From: Achromobacter agilis | Lineage (GTDB): Bacteria > Pseudomonadota > Gammaproteobacteria > Burkholderiales > Burkholderiaceae_B | NCBI RefSeq assembly: GCF_900496965.1 | Contig: NZ_UFQB01000025.1 | Span: 1-64,000 of the forward strand | Reading direction: 5' to 3' | Length of the DNA: 64,000 nucleotides | Shown here: piece by piece, positions 18,826 through 26,738 of the stretch | Layout of the letters: every line of letters begins with the position of its first letter | Position numbering within the stretch: position 1 is the stretch's first letter | The notes under the pieces: generated by a model | Told to the model about the DNA's origin: nothing | Seen by the model: the letters and a program-made list of their open reading frames with translations, nothing else | The model's database searches: none | Translations under genes and position numbers: made by a program

Positions 18826-20919
18826 TCATAGATCCACCCGCGCCAGCGGCTGCACGTTGATTTCCTGCGTCAGTTCCTGGTAGGACAGCACGGGCAGCTC
18901 GTAGAGGTCCTGCTCGATCATCTTGCGCAGATAGCGGCGGATGTCCATCGAGGTCAGCAGCACCGGCTTCTGCGCTGTTGCGTTCAGGTCTCCGGTCGCG
19001 CGCTTGATGTTGTCGACCAGCTTCTTGGAGGCGTTCGGGTCCAGCGCCAGATAGCTGCCCGCCGAGGTCTGGCGGATGGCGCCGCGCACGGTCTCTTCCA
19101 CGTTGGGCGCCAGCAGGTAGGCGGGCAGGATGTTCTGGCCGCTGGAATACTTGTAGCTGATGTGCCGTTTCAGCGAGACCCGCACGTACTCGGTCAGCAG
19201 CACCGAATCCTTTTCCTTCTGGCCCCATTCGATCAGCGCTTCCAGCACCGCGCGCAGATTGCGCACCGAAATGTCCTCGGACACCAGGCGCTGCATGATC
19301 TCGGCGATCTTCTGCACCGGCATCACGCGCAGCGCTTCTTTCACCAGGTCGGGGAAGCGGTCTTCCATGGCGGTCAGCAGGAAACGCGTTTCCTGGATGC
19401 CGATGAAGTCGGACGAGTATTTCTTCAGCACGAACGCCAGGTGCCACGTCAGGACCTGGTGGGGATCCAGATAGGGAATGCCGGCGGCCGACAGGGTGGG
19501 GGAAAGTTCGGCGCCGGCCCAGATGGTGGGAATGTTGGGCAGGAACCGCTTGTCCGTTTCATACGGAACCTGCAGCGCCTGCAGGTTCTGTTCGGTGTCG
19601 CGCACCAGCACCGCTCCGGGCCGCAGCTTGCCTTGCGATACCGGAACTTCGGACAGCAGGATGTTGTAGGTGTCTTGCGGCAGCGCGTCGTTGAAGCGCA
19701 GCTGGATGCCGGGGAACGGCACACCCAGGTCGAAGTACAGGGCGCGGCGGATCTTGAGCAGCTCGTCGTTCAACTCATCGGCGTCGAAGCTGCGCTGCAG
19801 GTGCGCGGCAACGTCGATCATCAGCGGCAGGGTGGGCGCGAACTCGGCGCTGCCGTCGGTGCGCGGCTTGGCCGCGGGCTTCTGGCCGTCGGCCGCCAGG
19901 GCGGGGATTTCGGTGATTTCGCCGGTCTTCTCGTCGACCACTTTGCGCGTGCCGCGCAGCAGCACGAAGCCGACGGTACCGACCACCGCGGCCAGCGCCA
20001 GAAAGGTCAGGGTAGGCATGCCCGGAATCAGGCCCATGCCCACGGCGATCGCGGCGGCGATCAGCAGCGCGCGCGGCTGGGCCAGCACTTGCGCGCCGAT
20101 GTCCTTGCCCACGTTGGAGGGGCCGTCGCCGGTCTGCACCCGGGTCACGATGATGCCCGCGCAGATGGCGATGAACAGCGCGGGGATCTGCGCGATGAGG
20201 CCGTCGCCGATCGTCAGGATGGAATAGACCTGCACCGCTTCGCCGGCGCTGAGGTTGCGCTGCATGGTGCCGATGAGGATACCGCCAAGCAGGTTCACCG
20301 CCACGATGATCAGCCCGGCAATGGCATCGCCTTTGACGAACTTCATGGCGCCGTCCATGGCGCCGTACAACTGGCTTTCCTTTTCGACGACGGATCGGCG
20401 CTTACGGGCCTCGTCCATGTCGATGGTGCCGGCGCGCAGGTCGGCGTCGATCGACATCTGCTTGCCGGGCATGGCGTCGAGCGAAAAGCGCGCGGCCACT
20501 TCGGCCACCCGCTCGGCGCCCTTGGTGATCACGACGAACTGCACGATGGTCAGGATCAGGAAGACGACCAGGCCCACGATGAGGTTGCCGCCCACGACGA
20601 AATTACCGAAGGTTTCGATGATGTGCCCCGCGTCGCCCTGCAGCAGGATCAGGCGGGTGGTGGCGATGGAAATGCCCAGGCGGAACAGCGTGGTGACCAG
20701 CAGCACGGACGGGAACGACGAGAACGCCAGCGGCGACGGCAGGTACATGGCGACCATCAGCAGGATGGCTGACAGCGTCATATTGGTGCCGATCAGCACG
20801 TCCACGAGGGCCGTCGGCAGCGGAAGGATCATCATGAAGATGATCGAGACGATCAAGATCGCCAGGACGATATCGTTGCGGCTGGTGGCGGCGGCGACGA
20901 CGCGGTTAAGGGCTTGCAT
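18826..20919 (-). CDS. sctV: Type III secretion export gate SctV (BcrD/LcrD)
   Basis: This 697-residue protein is the major export gate component. The N-terminal half holds about eight membrane helices and the cytoplasmic FHIPEP loop (SIDADLRAGTIDMDEARKRR near 155-175). The C-terminal half (from about 360) is the cytoplasmic domain that forms the nonameric ring receiving substrates from the ATPase, chaperones and SctX/SctY. Length and motifs are normal for LcrD/InvA. It lies eight bases after sctY and 25 bases before sctD in the same operon. Confidence 0.96.
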   Translation of the reverse strand: MQALNRVVAAATSRNDIVLAILIVSIIFMMILPLPTALVDVLIGTNMTLSAILLMVAMYLPSPLAFSSFPSVLLVTTLFRLGISIATTRLILLQGDAGHIIETFGNFVVGGNLIVGLVVFLILTIVQFVVITKGAERVAEVAARFSLDAMPGKQMSIDADLRAGTIDMDEARKRRSVVEKESQLYGAMDGAMKFVKGDAIAGLIIVAVNLLGGILIGTMQRNLSAGEAVQVYSILTIGDGLIAQIPALFIAICAGIIVTRVQTGDGPSNVGKDIGAQVLAQPRALLIAAAIAVGMGLIPGMPTLTFLALAAVVGTVGFVLLRGTRKVVDEKTGEITEIPALAADGQKPAAKPRTDGSAEFAPTLPLMIDVAAHLQRSFDADELNDELLKIRRALYFDLGVPFPGIQLRFNDALPQDTYNILLSEVPVSQGKLRPGAVLVRDTEQNLQALQVPYETDKRFLPNIPTIWAGAELSPTLSAAGIPYLDPHQVLTWHLAFVLKKYSSDFIGIQETRFLLTAMEDRFPDLVKEALRVMPVQKIAEIMQRLVSEDISVRNLRAVLEALIEWGQKEKDSVLLTEYVRVSLKRHISYKYSSGQNILPAYLLAPNVEETVRGAIRQTSAGSYLALDPNASKKLVDNIKRATGDLNATAQKPVLLTSMDIRRYLRKMIEQDLYELPVLSYQELTQEINVQPLARVDL

Positions 20920-20927
20920 GGCGCGGC

Positions 20928-21287
20928 TCAGATCGTTTCCGTTTCAGTGGGGGCGGCGCTTGCCGCGGGCCGTGAGGCGACGTAGGCGCGCATGGCGGCG
21001 GCGGCCTCTTCGCGGCGCTCCAGCGCCAGCAGGGTTTGCGAGCGGATCAGGTGAAACGGCGCGTCGACGCCGCCCTGCATGGCCAGCGCGTCCAGCGTCG
21101 ACAGGGCCGCCTCGGATTTGCCGGCGCGCAGCTGGGCCAGCGCCAGCGTGGCGAGTTCGCGCGGGCCGGCCAGGCCCAGCGCGCGCAGGGCGTTGAGCAG
21201 CACGGCCGTCTTTTCGGGCCGGTTGTTTTCGAGGTAGACATACGCCAGCAGGCTGAGCAGCTCGCGGGCCTCGTGTTTCAGCGGCAT
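20928..21287 (-). CDS. sctY: SctY-like (YscY) TPR chaperone
   Basis: This 119-residue helical protein has TPR-like repeats (LLAYVYLENNRPEKTAVLL, LALAQLRAGKSEAALSTLDAL, QTLLALERREEAAAAMRAY). In Yersinia, YscY binds YscX and both contact the export gate. The order sycN-X-Y-V is the same here, so the assignment rests on order, size and fold. The ATG at 21287 was chosen; the in-frame extension upstream reads into sctX and has no family pattern. Confidence 0.75.
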   Translation of the reverse strand: MPLKHEARELLSLLAYVYLENNRPEKTAVLLNALRALGLAGPRELATLALAQLRAGKSEAALSTLDALAMQGGVDAPFHLIRSQTLLALERREEAAAAMRAYVASRPAASAAPTETETI

Positions 21288-21294
21288 CGGGCGT

Positions 21295-21696
21295 TCATCC
21301 TTGATACAGCGCGCTGCGGTACATGGCGACCAGTTCGCGCAGCCCGGCTTCGTCCTTGAGCAGGCGCAACGCGCGGTTGAGGGCGCGGGCATCGTCCTGG
21401 TTCGAGGATTGCTCGGCCGCTGCGCCCAGGCCGTCCAGCGCGGATTGCAGCGCCTGCTGGAATCGGGCGGGCATCAGCAGGTCGCGATTGGCCAGCGGCG
21501 GGCGCAGACTGTCGTCCAGGTAGCGGGCGGCCGTGGGCTTATCCAGCAGCTGGGCCAGCTGCGCGCGCACGCCGTCGGCGGGGGGGGCGAGCTCCTGACG
21601 CTCGGGCAGGTGCTGGCCGCCGGCGTCGCGGCTGGCATAGGAAATGCCGTCGATGCCCCGGTCGAAGGCCAGGCCGTTGATGCGCATATCGGACAT
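21295..21696 (-). CDS. sctX: SctX-like (YscX) type III secretion protein
   Basis: This 133-residue protein has the YscX pattern: a short N-terminus with INGLAFDRGIDGI, a Pro/Gln-rich middle and a helical C-terminus ending LRLLKDEAGLRELVAMYRSAL. YscX is itself secreted and needed for export of early substrates, working with YscY and YscV. A GGAGAA site precedes the ATG. Family support rests on position between sycN and sctY plus the C-terminal helix. Confidence 0.78.
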   Translation of the reverse strand: MSDMRINGLAFDRGIDGISYASRDAGGQHLPERQELAPPADGVRAQLAQLLDKPTAARYLDDSLRPPLANRDLLMPARFQQALQSALDGLGAAAEQSSNQDDARALNRALRLLKDEAGLRELVAMYRSALYQG

Positions 21697-21718
21697 GATG
21701 GTTCTCCGTGTCCAGGGG

Positions 21719-22099
21719 TCAGTCGTCACGCGCGGCGTCGAGCCAGCGCGACAGGTGGTCGACGGCCTGCTTGAGCTTGTGCGCGCTGGCGTCGGCGGCG
21801 GCCAGGCGGGTGGCGGCGAGCAGCCGCGGCAGGCCGTCCTGCTCGCGCAGCGCCGCCTGTACCGGCCAGCCGTCCAGCCGGGAATGATGGGCGCGGCGCC
21901 ATGCCAGCAACAGGCGCTCGGGCGCGTCGTAGGGAACCGGGTCCGAGACATACACCAGCACCTCGTCTTCTGCGGGCTCGATCGCCACGCGGCGGCCGGA
22001 TTCCAGCTGCAGCGCCACATTGCCGCGGGCGCTCAGCGCCAGTCCGGGCATGCCGATGTCTTCCCCGAAGGCGCTCAACGCCTGGTCCAGGCTGTTCAT
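21719..22099 (-). CDS. SycN-like chaperone of the gatekeeper
   Basis: This 126-residue protein has the CesT-family chaperone shape: an N-terminal helix SLDQALSAFGEDIGMPGLAL, then strands NVALQLESGRRVAIEP and EVLVYVSD, and a C-terminal helix rich in Ala, Asp and Lys. In Yersinia, SycN with YscB binds the plug protein YopN. Here the gene overlaps the stop of the YopN/BopN homologue by four bases (ATGA), which fits coupled translation and a chaperone-client pair. Confidence 0.75.
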   Translation of the reverse strand: MNSLDQALSAFGEDIGMPGLALSARGNVALQLESGRRVAIEPAEDEVLVYVSDPVPYDAPERLLLAWRRAHHSRLDGWPVQAALREQDGLPRLLAATRLAAADASAHKLKQAVDHLSRWLDAARDD

Positions 22100-23196
22100 T
22101 CGTATTCCTCGTCGATGGCGGCGTCCAGCGCCAGTTGGGCGGCGTTCAGGACGGATTGCCGGGTGTCCGCGTCGGCGTAGACGGAAACGGGGAGGTCCTT
22201 GAGCACGGCGCGCACGCCGCCCAGGAACGCGATCCGGCCTTCCACGGCGGACACGCCATGCGTGCCGGCCAGGCTGGAAAAGCGCGATTCGGATACCCAC
22301 TTTTCATTGCTGACGTTGACCAGATCCTGCATCAGGCGCTCCGGAGAGACCGCGGCGCCATGCTCGCGGCCCATCTTGTCCGCCAGTTCCGCGCAGCCTT
22401 CCAGCACCGTGATGGCGGTGCCCAGCTGGTACAGGTCCTGCATCAGGGCTTGCAGCCGGTCGGGGCTGGTGGAGGGGCGCGCGGCGGCCAGGTCCTGGCC
22501 AAGCGCCTGGATCAATTGCTCCAGGCCGCGCCCGACGTTCTTGCCGCCGAAGCGTTCCAGGGCCAGGGCGAGGGTCTTGGCCAGGCCGGATTCGCCCAGC
22601 ACCACGTCGCGGTAAGTGCGCTGGAAGTCCGCCACGCCCCGGGCGTCTTCGGCGTAGGCCGAGGCGGCGCCGATGGTGTTCATGCCGGCGCGGATCTGCG
22701 GGCCGTTTTCCAGTTCCAGGTCGGCCAGCGCCTCGCGCAGCCCGTCCAGCACGTCGTCGGACGCGCCCTCGCGTTCGCCCTGGCGCAGCGCGTACTGCAG
22801 GGCCAGGTATTGCTGCGACACATCGCCGAAGGCCTGGCCCGCAGCCTGGCGCGGATCGGCCTTGCCGCTGAGCAGATGGCGCGCCAGCTCGATCAGCTTT
22901 TCCTGCGCGTCGGCGTCGTGGGCCTCCGCCAGGTAGGCGAGGATGGCCTCGGTGCTGATCGCCTGCATGGGCGCGTCGCCGCGCATCTTGCGCTCCGCGT
23001 GGTGCTTGTCTTCCGTTTTCTCGGCCATGTGCAGGCTGAGCTCCTCGGCCGAGTCGGCCAGGGAGAACTCGCCGTCGACCGCGACAGCGGCCTGGCCCAG
23101 CATCGTGCCGACCTGCGCCTGCCCGTGCTGGACGTCGGCCTGCGAGGTCATCGATGAGAAAGCGGAAGAGGAAAGGCCTGCTTCGATACGGTTCAT
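22096..23196 (-). CDS. bopN: Gatekeeper SctW (BopN; YopN-TyeA type)
   Basis: This 366-residue protein combines YopN-like and TyeA-like parts. The N-terminal 80 residues are polar and probably carry the secretion signal and chaperone site. The middle (about 85-290) is helical. The C-terminal part (MQDLVNVSNEKWVSESRF onward) matches TyeA. Gatekeepers hold back effectors until translocators are out, and BopN of Bordetella is also secreted and active in host cells. It starts the minus-strand operon and has a BtrS-type promoter 47 bases upstream. Confidence 0.88.
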   Translation of the reverse strand: MNRIEAGLSSSAFSSMTSQADVQHGQAQVGTMLGQAAVAVDGEFSLADSAEELSLHMAEKTEDKHHAERKMRGDAPMQAISTEAILAYLAEAHDADAQEKLIELARHLLSGKADPRQAAGQAFGDVSQQYLALQYALRQGEREGASDDVLDGLREALADLELENGPQIRAGMNTIGAASAYAEDARGVADFQRTYRDVVLGESGLAKTLALALERFGGKNVGRGLEQLIQALGQDLAAARPSTSPDRLQALMQDLYQLGTAITVLEGCAELADKMGREHGAAVSPERLMQDLVNVSNEKWVSESRFSSLAGTHGVSAVEGRIAFLGGVRAVLKDLPVSVYADADTRQSVLNAAQLALDAAIDEEYE

Positions 23197-23242
23197 AGGG
23201 CGTGTCAGGGCGGCCGGCATAGGCCGCGCGTCGTGAGTGGTA

Positions 23243-23267
23243 GTAACGGCGGGGCCGGGAAAGTTCC
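23243..23267 (-). promoter_or_regulatory. BtrS-type ECF promoter of bopN operon
   Basis: On the minus strand, GGAAC (23267-23263), 15 bases, GTTAC (23247-23243), then T. It drives the bopN-to-sctF operon and stands back to back with the bsp22 promoter, with 13 bases between the two -35 elements. Confidence 0.7.
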
Positions 23268-23280
23268 ATGCGGGTTCGAT

Positions 23281-23305
23281 GGAACCAAGGCGGGGCGGCG
23301 GTTAC
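23281..23305 (+). promoter_or_regulatory. BtrS-type ECF promoter of first bsp22-like gene
   Basis: GGAAC (23281-23285), 15 bases, GTTAC (23301-23305). The ATG at 23423 is about 117 bases downstream, leaving a leader of about 110 bases that contains the palindrome at 23362. Confidence 0.7.
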
Positions 23306-23361
23306 GAACACGGCATGGCGGCGGATCCGGGCCGAACAGTTCCGGATTCCGCGAATGTTTC

Positions 23362-23375
23362 AAGGGTTAACCCTT
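23362..23375. promoter_or_regulatory. Perfect 14-base palindrome in bsp22 leader
   Basis: AAGGGTTAACCCTT is fully self-complementary and lies 48 bases before the bsp22 ATG, within the predicted leader. It could be a protein-binding site, or a small RNA hairpin with a five-pair stem and TTAA loop. Confidence 0.45.
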
Positions 23376-23422
23376 AATCAACGAGGCGTCCACCATCGGA
23401 CGCGCGGCAAGAGGAGAAGAAG

Positions 23423-24148
23423 ATGACCACAGTTTCCGGAGCGGGAGTCGGCGGCGTATCGGGCATGGACCTGGGGTCGATGGACCTGGAGACCGCGCTG
23501 ATGGCGGTGCAGAGCGAGCGCACCAAGCTGCTGGACGACGCCCTGCGCCTGCAGCTCGATTCGGTCAGCGCCCGCAATGCGGAGATGGCCGGCCTGAACG
23601 ACGCCATCGCGGCCAAGTCGTCCGAGAACAGCAAGCTGGAAGAGTCCAGCCTTTCCATGCAGAAGCAGATTGCGGAACTGCGCGACCTGCAATCGCGGCT
23701 GAAGGCCAGCGAGTGCCCGAATCCCGATGGTTGGTACGGCCTTTCCTGGGGGCAGGGCGACGACGCGGCGCTGTCCCATTCCACGCTGGAACAGATCAAG
23801 TCGTCCGGGCTGACCGTCCCCGCCGGCGCAGATGCGCCGCGCGACGTGGACGGCAATGGGACCATGGACGCCAAAGGGAAGGTGGTGGCCGGCTGGCAGA
23901 AGGAGATCGACGGCAAGGTGGCGGCGCTGGAAGAGAGCATCAAGAACAACGCCGCCACCGTCGAGGCCAACAAGACGGAAATGACGTCCATCAAGAACCA
24001 GGTCGACGCGCTGGGCAATACGCAGCAGACGGAAATGCTGCGGTTGCAAGGCATGACCGGCAAGCGCAACGAGGCCTTCGATGTGATGACGAACTTCATC
24101 AAGAAGATGCAGGACAGCCGTTCCAGCATCATCGGCAACATGCGTTGA
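23423..24148 (+). CDS. Bsp22-like type III needle tip/filament protein, copy 1
   Basis: This 241-residue protein shares with the next gene an N-terminal coiled coil (SMDLETALMAVQSERTKLL) and a nearly identical C-terminus ending DVMTNFIKKMQDSRSS then IIGNMR. Position, size and helical ends fit Bsp22, the Bordetella needle-tip and filament subunit. Copy 1 differs by a longer central insert (about residues 95-165) containing DVDGNGTMD, a calcium-loop-like sequence, and several Trp. It has its own BtrS-type promoter and an AGAGGAG ribosome-binding site. Confidence 0.75.
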   Translation: MTTVSGAGVGGVSGMDLGSMDLETALMAVQSERTKLLDDALRLQLDSVSARNAEMAGLNDAIAAKSSENSKLEESSLSMQKQIAELRDLQSRLKASECPNPDGWYGLSWGQGDDAALSHSTLEQIKSSGLTVPAGADAPRDVDGNGTMDAKGKVVAGWQKEIDGKVAALEESIKNNAATVEANKTEMTSIKNQVDALGNTQQTEMLRLQGMTGKRNEAFDVMTNFIKKMQDSRSSIIGNMR

Positions 24149-24150
24149 CA

Positions 24151-24197
24151 CGGCGGCCCGCGCCGCCTTGCGGCGGCCCGCGCCGCCTTGCGGCGGC
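24151..24197. repeat. 20-base tandem repeat between the two bsp22-like genes
   Basis: CGGCGGCCCGCGCCGCCTTG occurs twice in direct succession (24151-24170 and 24171-24190) and is followed by a partial third copy, CGGCGGC. Each unit is partly self-complementary and could form stacked hairpins that act as a weak terminator after copy 1. Confidence 0.7.
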
Positions 24198-24199
24198 GT

Positions 24200-24224
24200 G
24201 GAACTTCCGGTCCGCAGCGGTTAC
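24200..24224 (+). promoter_or_regulatory. BtrS-type ECF promoter of second bsp22-like gene
   Basis: GGAAC (24200-24204), 15 bases, GTTACT (24220-24225). It lies in the gap between the tandem copies, 87 bases before the second ATG, and is aligned base for base in spacing with the promoter of copy 1. Confidence 0.7.
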
Positions 24225-24310
24225 TCATGCAGCATGCGGGGTCGGAACGGCCCGGACCCAGATGCGACGCCCCGGATGCGCGGCAGCGCACCATTCTTGG
24301 AGATAGAACA

Positions 24311-24913
24311 ATGAGCAATCCAGTCGGCGGCGCCAGCGGCGCCGGTAGCGTCGGCCAGATCGACCTGTCCAGCATGGACATCGAGACGGCCCTCATGATG
24401 GTGCAGGGCGAGCGCGTCAAATTGCTGGACGCGCAGCTGCAGAACCAGATCAATGAGGTGCAGAAGCGCAATACCGAAATCGCCAAGCTGAACGAGGCCA
24501 TGAACAGCCTGAACGCGCTGGCGGGCCTGTTCAAGTCCGGCAAGGACGGTGGCACCAAGATGAAGGACGGCGAGATCCCCGACTGGAACGACGCTGGCAC
24601 GCCAAACGACAACCGCTACAACGAGATGCGCGACGCCATGTGGAGCGCGATGGGCGAAGCGGGCATGGACCTGAACACCGACAAGTACCAGTTGAAGGTG
24701 GACAATGGCATCAGCAATGTCACCAAGGGCAGCATCGAGACCGCCATCCAGGCCATCAAGAACAAGGTGGACGCGCTGTCGAACACCCAGCAGATGGACA
24801 TGACGCGTCTGCAGTCCATGACCAACAAGCGCAACGAAGCCTTCGACGTGATGACGAACTTCGTCAAGAAGATGCAGGACAGCCGCTCGTCCATCATCGG
24901 CAACATGCGTTGA
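24311..24913 (+). CDS. bsp22: Bsp22-like type III needle tip/filament protein, copy 2
   Basis: This 200-residue protein is close in length to Bordetella Bsp22 (about 205). The N-terminal coiled coil (SSMDIETALMMVQGERVKLL) and the C-terminal 49 residues nearly match copy 1, while the middle is shorter and differs. Bsp22-type proteins cap the needle and polymerise into a flexible filament linking it to the translocon. It has its own BtrS-type promoter and a GGAG ribosome-binding site. It is more likely than copy 1 to be the true bsp22 ortholog because of its length. Confidence 0.78.
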   Translation: MSNPVGGASGAGSVGQIDLSSMDIETALMMVQGERVKLLDAQLQNQINEVQKRNTEIAKLNEAMNSLNALAGLFKSGKDGGTKMKDGEIPDWNDAGTPNDNRYNEMRDAMWSAMGEAGMDLNTDKYQLKVDNGISNVTKGSIETAIQAIKNKVDALSNTQQMDMTRLQSMTNKRNEAFDVMTNFVKKMQDSRSSIIGNMR

Positions 24914-24951
24914 TCGAATCCTTCAATCCTTCCTGAATCCGGAATACCGAC

Positions 24952-25248
24952 ATGAGCCAGAAAAAGACCCCCGAACAGATCCACGCCGATGCCGAGCGCG
25001 CGCTGGGCGACGCCCGCCGCGCCCTGGAACAGGCCGACGAGTTCTACCGGGACCAGGGCCTGGACCCGGAAAAGGTGCGCGCCGTGAGTGCGGAGCGCCT
25101 GGGGCCGAAAGAGCGCGCAGAAGCCGAGGCGCTGTTCCGCCAGGACCTGGAAGCGGTAGAGAGCGAGATGGCGCAGGAGTTGGCGCGCCAGAGTTTCGCG
25201 GCGCCGGCGCAGTCGGGCGGTATCAAGAAAATGCGTCCCATGGTGTAA
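24952..25248 (+). CDS. Small conserved-looking helical protein of the T3SS operon, function unknown
   Basis: This 98-residue charged protein is almost wholly helical (AERALGDARRALEQADEFY, AEALFRQDLEAVESEMAQE) and ends with the basic GGIKKMRPMV. I do not recognise a family. It lies 38 bases after the Bsp22-like gene and 32 bases before bcrH1, in the same direction, so it is probably co-transcribed. A chaperone or assembly role for the tip proteins is possible by position only. Confidence 0.7.
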   Translation: MSQKKTPEQIHADAERALGDARRALEQADEFYRDQGLDPEKVRAVSAERLGPKERAEAEALFRQDLEAVESEMAQELARQSFAAPAQSGGIKKMRPMV

Positions 25249-25280
25249 GGCGGGCGCCGCCCTGGAAGAAGGAGAACGAC

Positions 25281-25793
25281 ATGAGTCTGACCCCGGAAGA
25301 GAATGCCGCCCTGGCGCGCAACCTCGAGTCCGCCATGGAGGAAGCCACGGGCGGTCTGGCCAGCTACATCCGCGCGGGCGGCAAGCTCGGCGACGTGCTT
25401 GGGCTGGCGCCGGCCGAGCTGGAGGCGATGTACTCGCTGGGCTACGCCCTGTACGAGCAGCAGCGCTACAGCGAGTCGTTCAAGGTGTTCTCCGCGCTGG
25501 TCACCTATGACCACACGCAGCCCCGCTACGGCGTGGCGTTGGCGGCCGCCAGCCGCATGCTGGGCCGGCACGAAGACGCCCTGCGCCAGTACCTGCCGGC
25601 CATTGCGGCCGACCCGCTGGATCCGGCGCCGCTGTACTACAGCGCGGAGTCGCTGGTCGAGATGGGGCGCCGCGACGAGGCGATCGAAGCATTGGACGCC
25701 GTCGCCGCGATGTGCGAGGGCGAGGAAAAGCACGCCACCGTGGCGGCGCGGGCGCGTGTCCTGCGCGACGCCCTGGCGGGGCCGCGGGCCTGA
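25281..25793 (+). CDS. bcrH1: SycD/LcrH-type translocator chaperone (BcrH1)
   Basis: This 170-residue protein has the LcrH/SycD TPR pattern: LEAMYSLGYALYEQQRYSES then FKVFSALVTYDHTQPRYGVA, with further repeats to about residue 145. These class II chaperones keep the hydrophobic translocators soluble before export. It precedes bopD and bopB directly, and a second family member (bcrH2) follows them, as in Bordetella. Confidence 0.9.
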   Translation: MSLTPEENAALARNLESAMEEATGGLASYIRAGGKLGDVLGLAPAELEAMYSLGYALYEQQRYSESFKVFSALVTYDHTQPRYGVALAAASRMLGRHEDALRQYLPAIAADPLDPAPLYYSAESLVEMGRRDEAIEALDAVAAMCEGEEKHATVAARARVLRDALAGPRA

Positions 25794-25842
25794 ACCCGGC
25801 CGGGCGCCATTGGGCGCGCGGCCAAGATACTGGAGCCATTCC

Positions 25843-26712
25843 ATGAGCATCAATTCCGTAGGCGCAGGCGGCGCGAACCCGTCGTTCAACATCGAAGACC
25901 TGATCAAGACCGCGTCTCCCGACGTAACCAAGGCCATCCAGGAGAGCGCCCAGAAGATCGTGTCCGAGGGCGAATCCCTCAAGCAGATGCTGGGCGCGCT
26001 CGGCGTGTCCGGGACTGCGGACGCCGCCGAATTGGCGCAGGCCTTGGCCGCCATGAGCCAGAAGCTGCTGGGAGGAGCCGGCGGCGCCAATCCGCTGCAG
26101 GCGCCGGAAGGAAACCTGGGCGCCGATGCCAGCGCCACGCTCAACGCGCTGTCGAACCTGAGCGAGCAGGACGTGCAGGCCGACATGTATTCCATGATGA
26201 TGCTGTTCCAGCAGCTGGCGCAGACGATGCGCACGTCGGCGCGGGAAGTGCGCGCCAGCGAGCTGCAGGCCCAGGTCGACACCCTGAAGGGCGCCGCCGA
26301 CGAGATGCGCAACGCCGCGGAGGAACGCATGATCGGCGCGATCACCCAGGGCGCGTTCCAGATCGCGGGGGGGCTGGTCCAGATGGGGGCCGGCTTCAAG
26401 CAGGGCAGCGTGCTGGCCGGCGGTGGGTCCGAGGCCTTGGCCAAGAGCTATTCGGACAAGGGGGCGGGCATCTCCGGCGTCGCCAGCGGCATCGGCAGCA
26501 TCGTGAACGCCGCGCAAGAGCGCAAGGCCGCCGAGCATGACGCAAAACGTTCCGAGATGGAGGCCCAGGCCAAGGTGCACGAGTCCGGCATGCAGCAGGC
26601 CAGCGAAATGGCCCAGCAGATGATGGACGTGATCCGCGATATGCGAGACAAACTTTCGGCCATCGAACAGTCGCGGCTGGAAACGAACCGCGGCATCGCC
26701 CGCAACATCTGA
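25843..26712 (+). CDS. bopD: Translocator BopD (SctB, YopD-like)
   Basis: This 289-residue secreted protein sits in the translocator position between the two LcrH-type chaperone genes. The N-terminal 100 residues are polar. One moderately hydrophobic helix (AITQGAFQIAGGLVQMGAGF, about residues 167-186) is followed by a long amphipathic and coiled-coil C-terminus. A single membrane segment is the minor-translocator pattern (YopD/EspB). With BopB it would form the pore in the host membrane. Confidence 0.85.
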   Translation: MSINSVGAGGANPSFNIEDLIKTASPDVTKAIQESAQKIVSEGESLKQMLGALGVSGTADAAELAQALAAMSQKLLGGAGGANPLQAPEGNLGADASATLNALSNLSEQDVQADMYSMMMLFQQLAQTMRTSAREVRASELQAQVDTLKGAADEMRNAAEERMIGAITQGAFQIAGGLVQMGAGFKQGSVLAGGGSEALAKSYSDKGAGISGVASGIGSIVNAAQERKAAEHDAKRSEMEAQAKVHESGMQQASEMAQQMMDVIRDMRDKLSAIEQSRLETNRGIARNI

Positions 26713-26738
26713 GCCGGCGTACGCCAGGGGACCCCGAC

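Noticed and set aside
19162..20772. 536-codon plus-strand frame within sctV
   Set aside because: Antisense to the well-conserved export gate gene, with mirror-frame composition.
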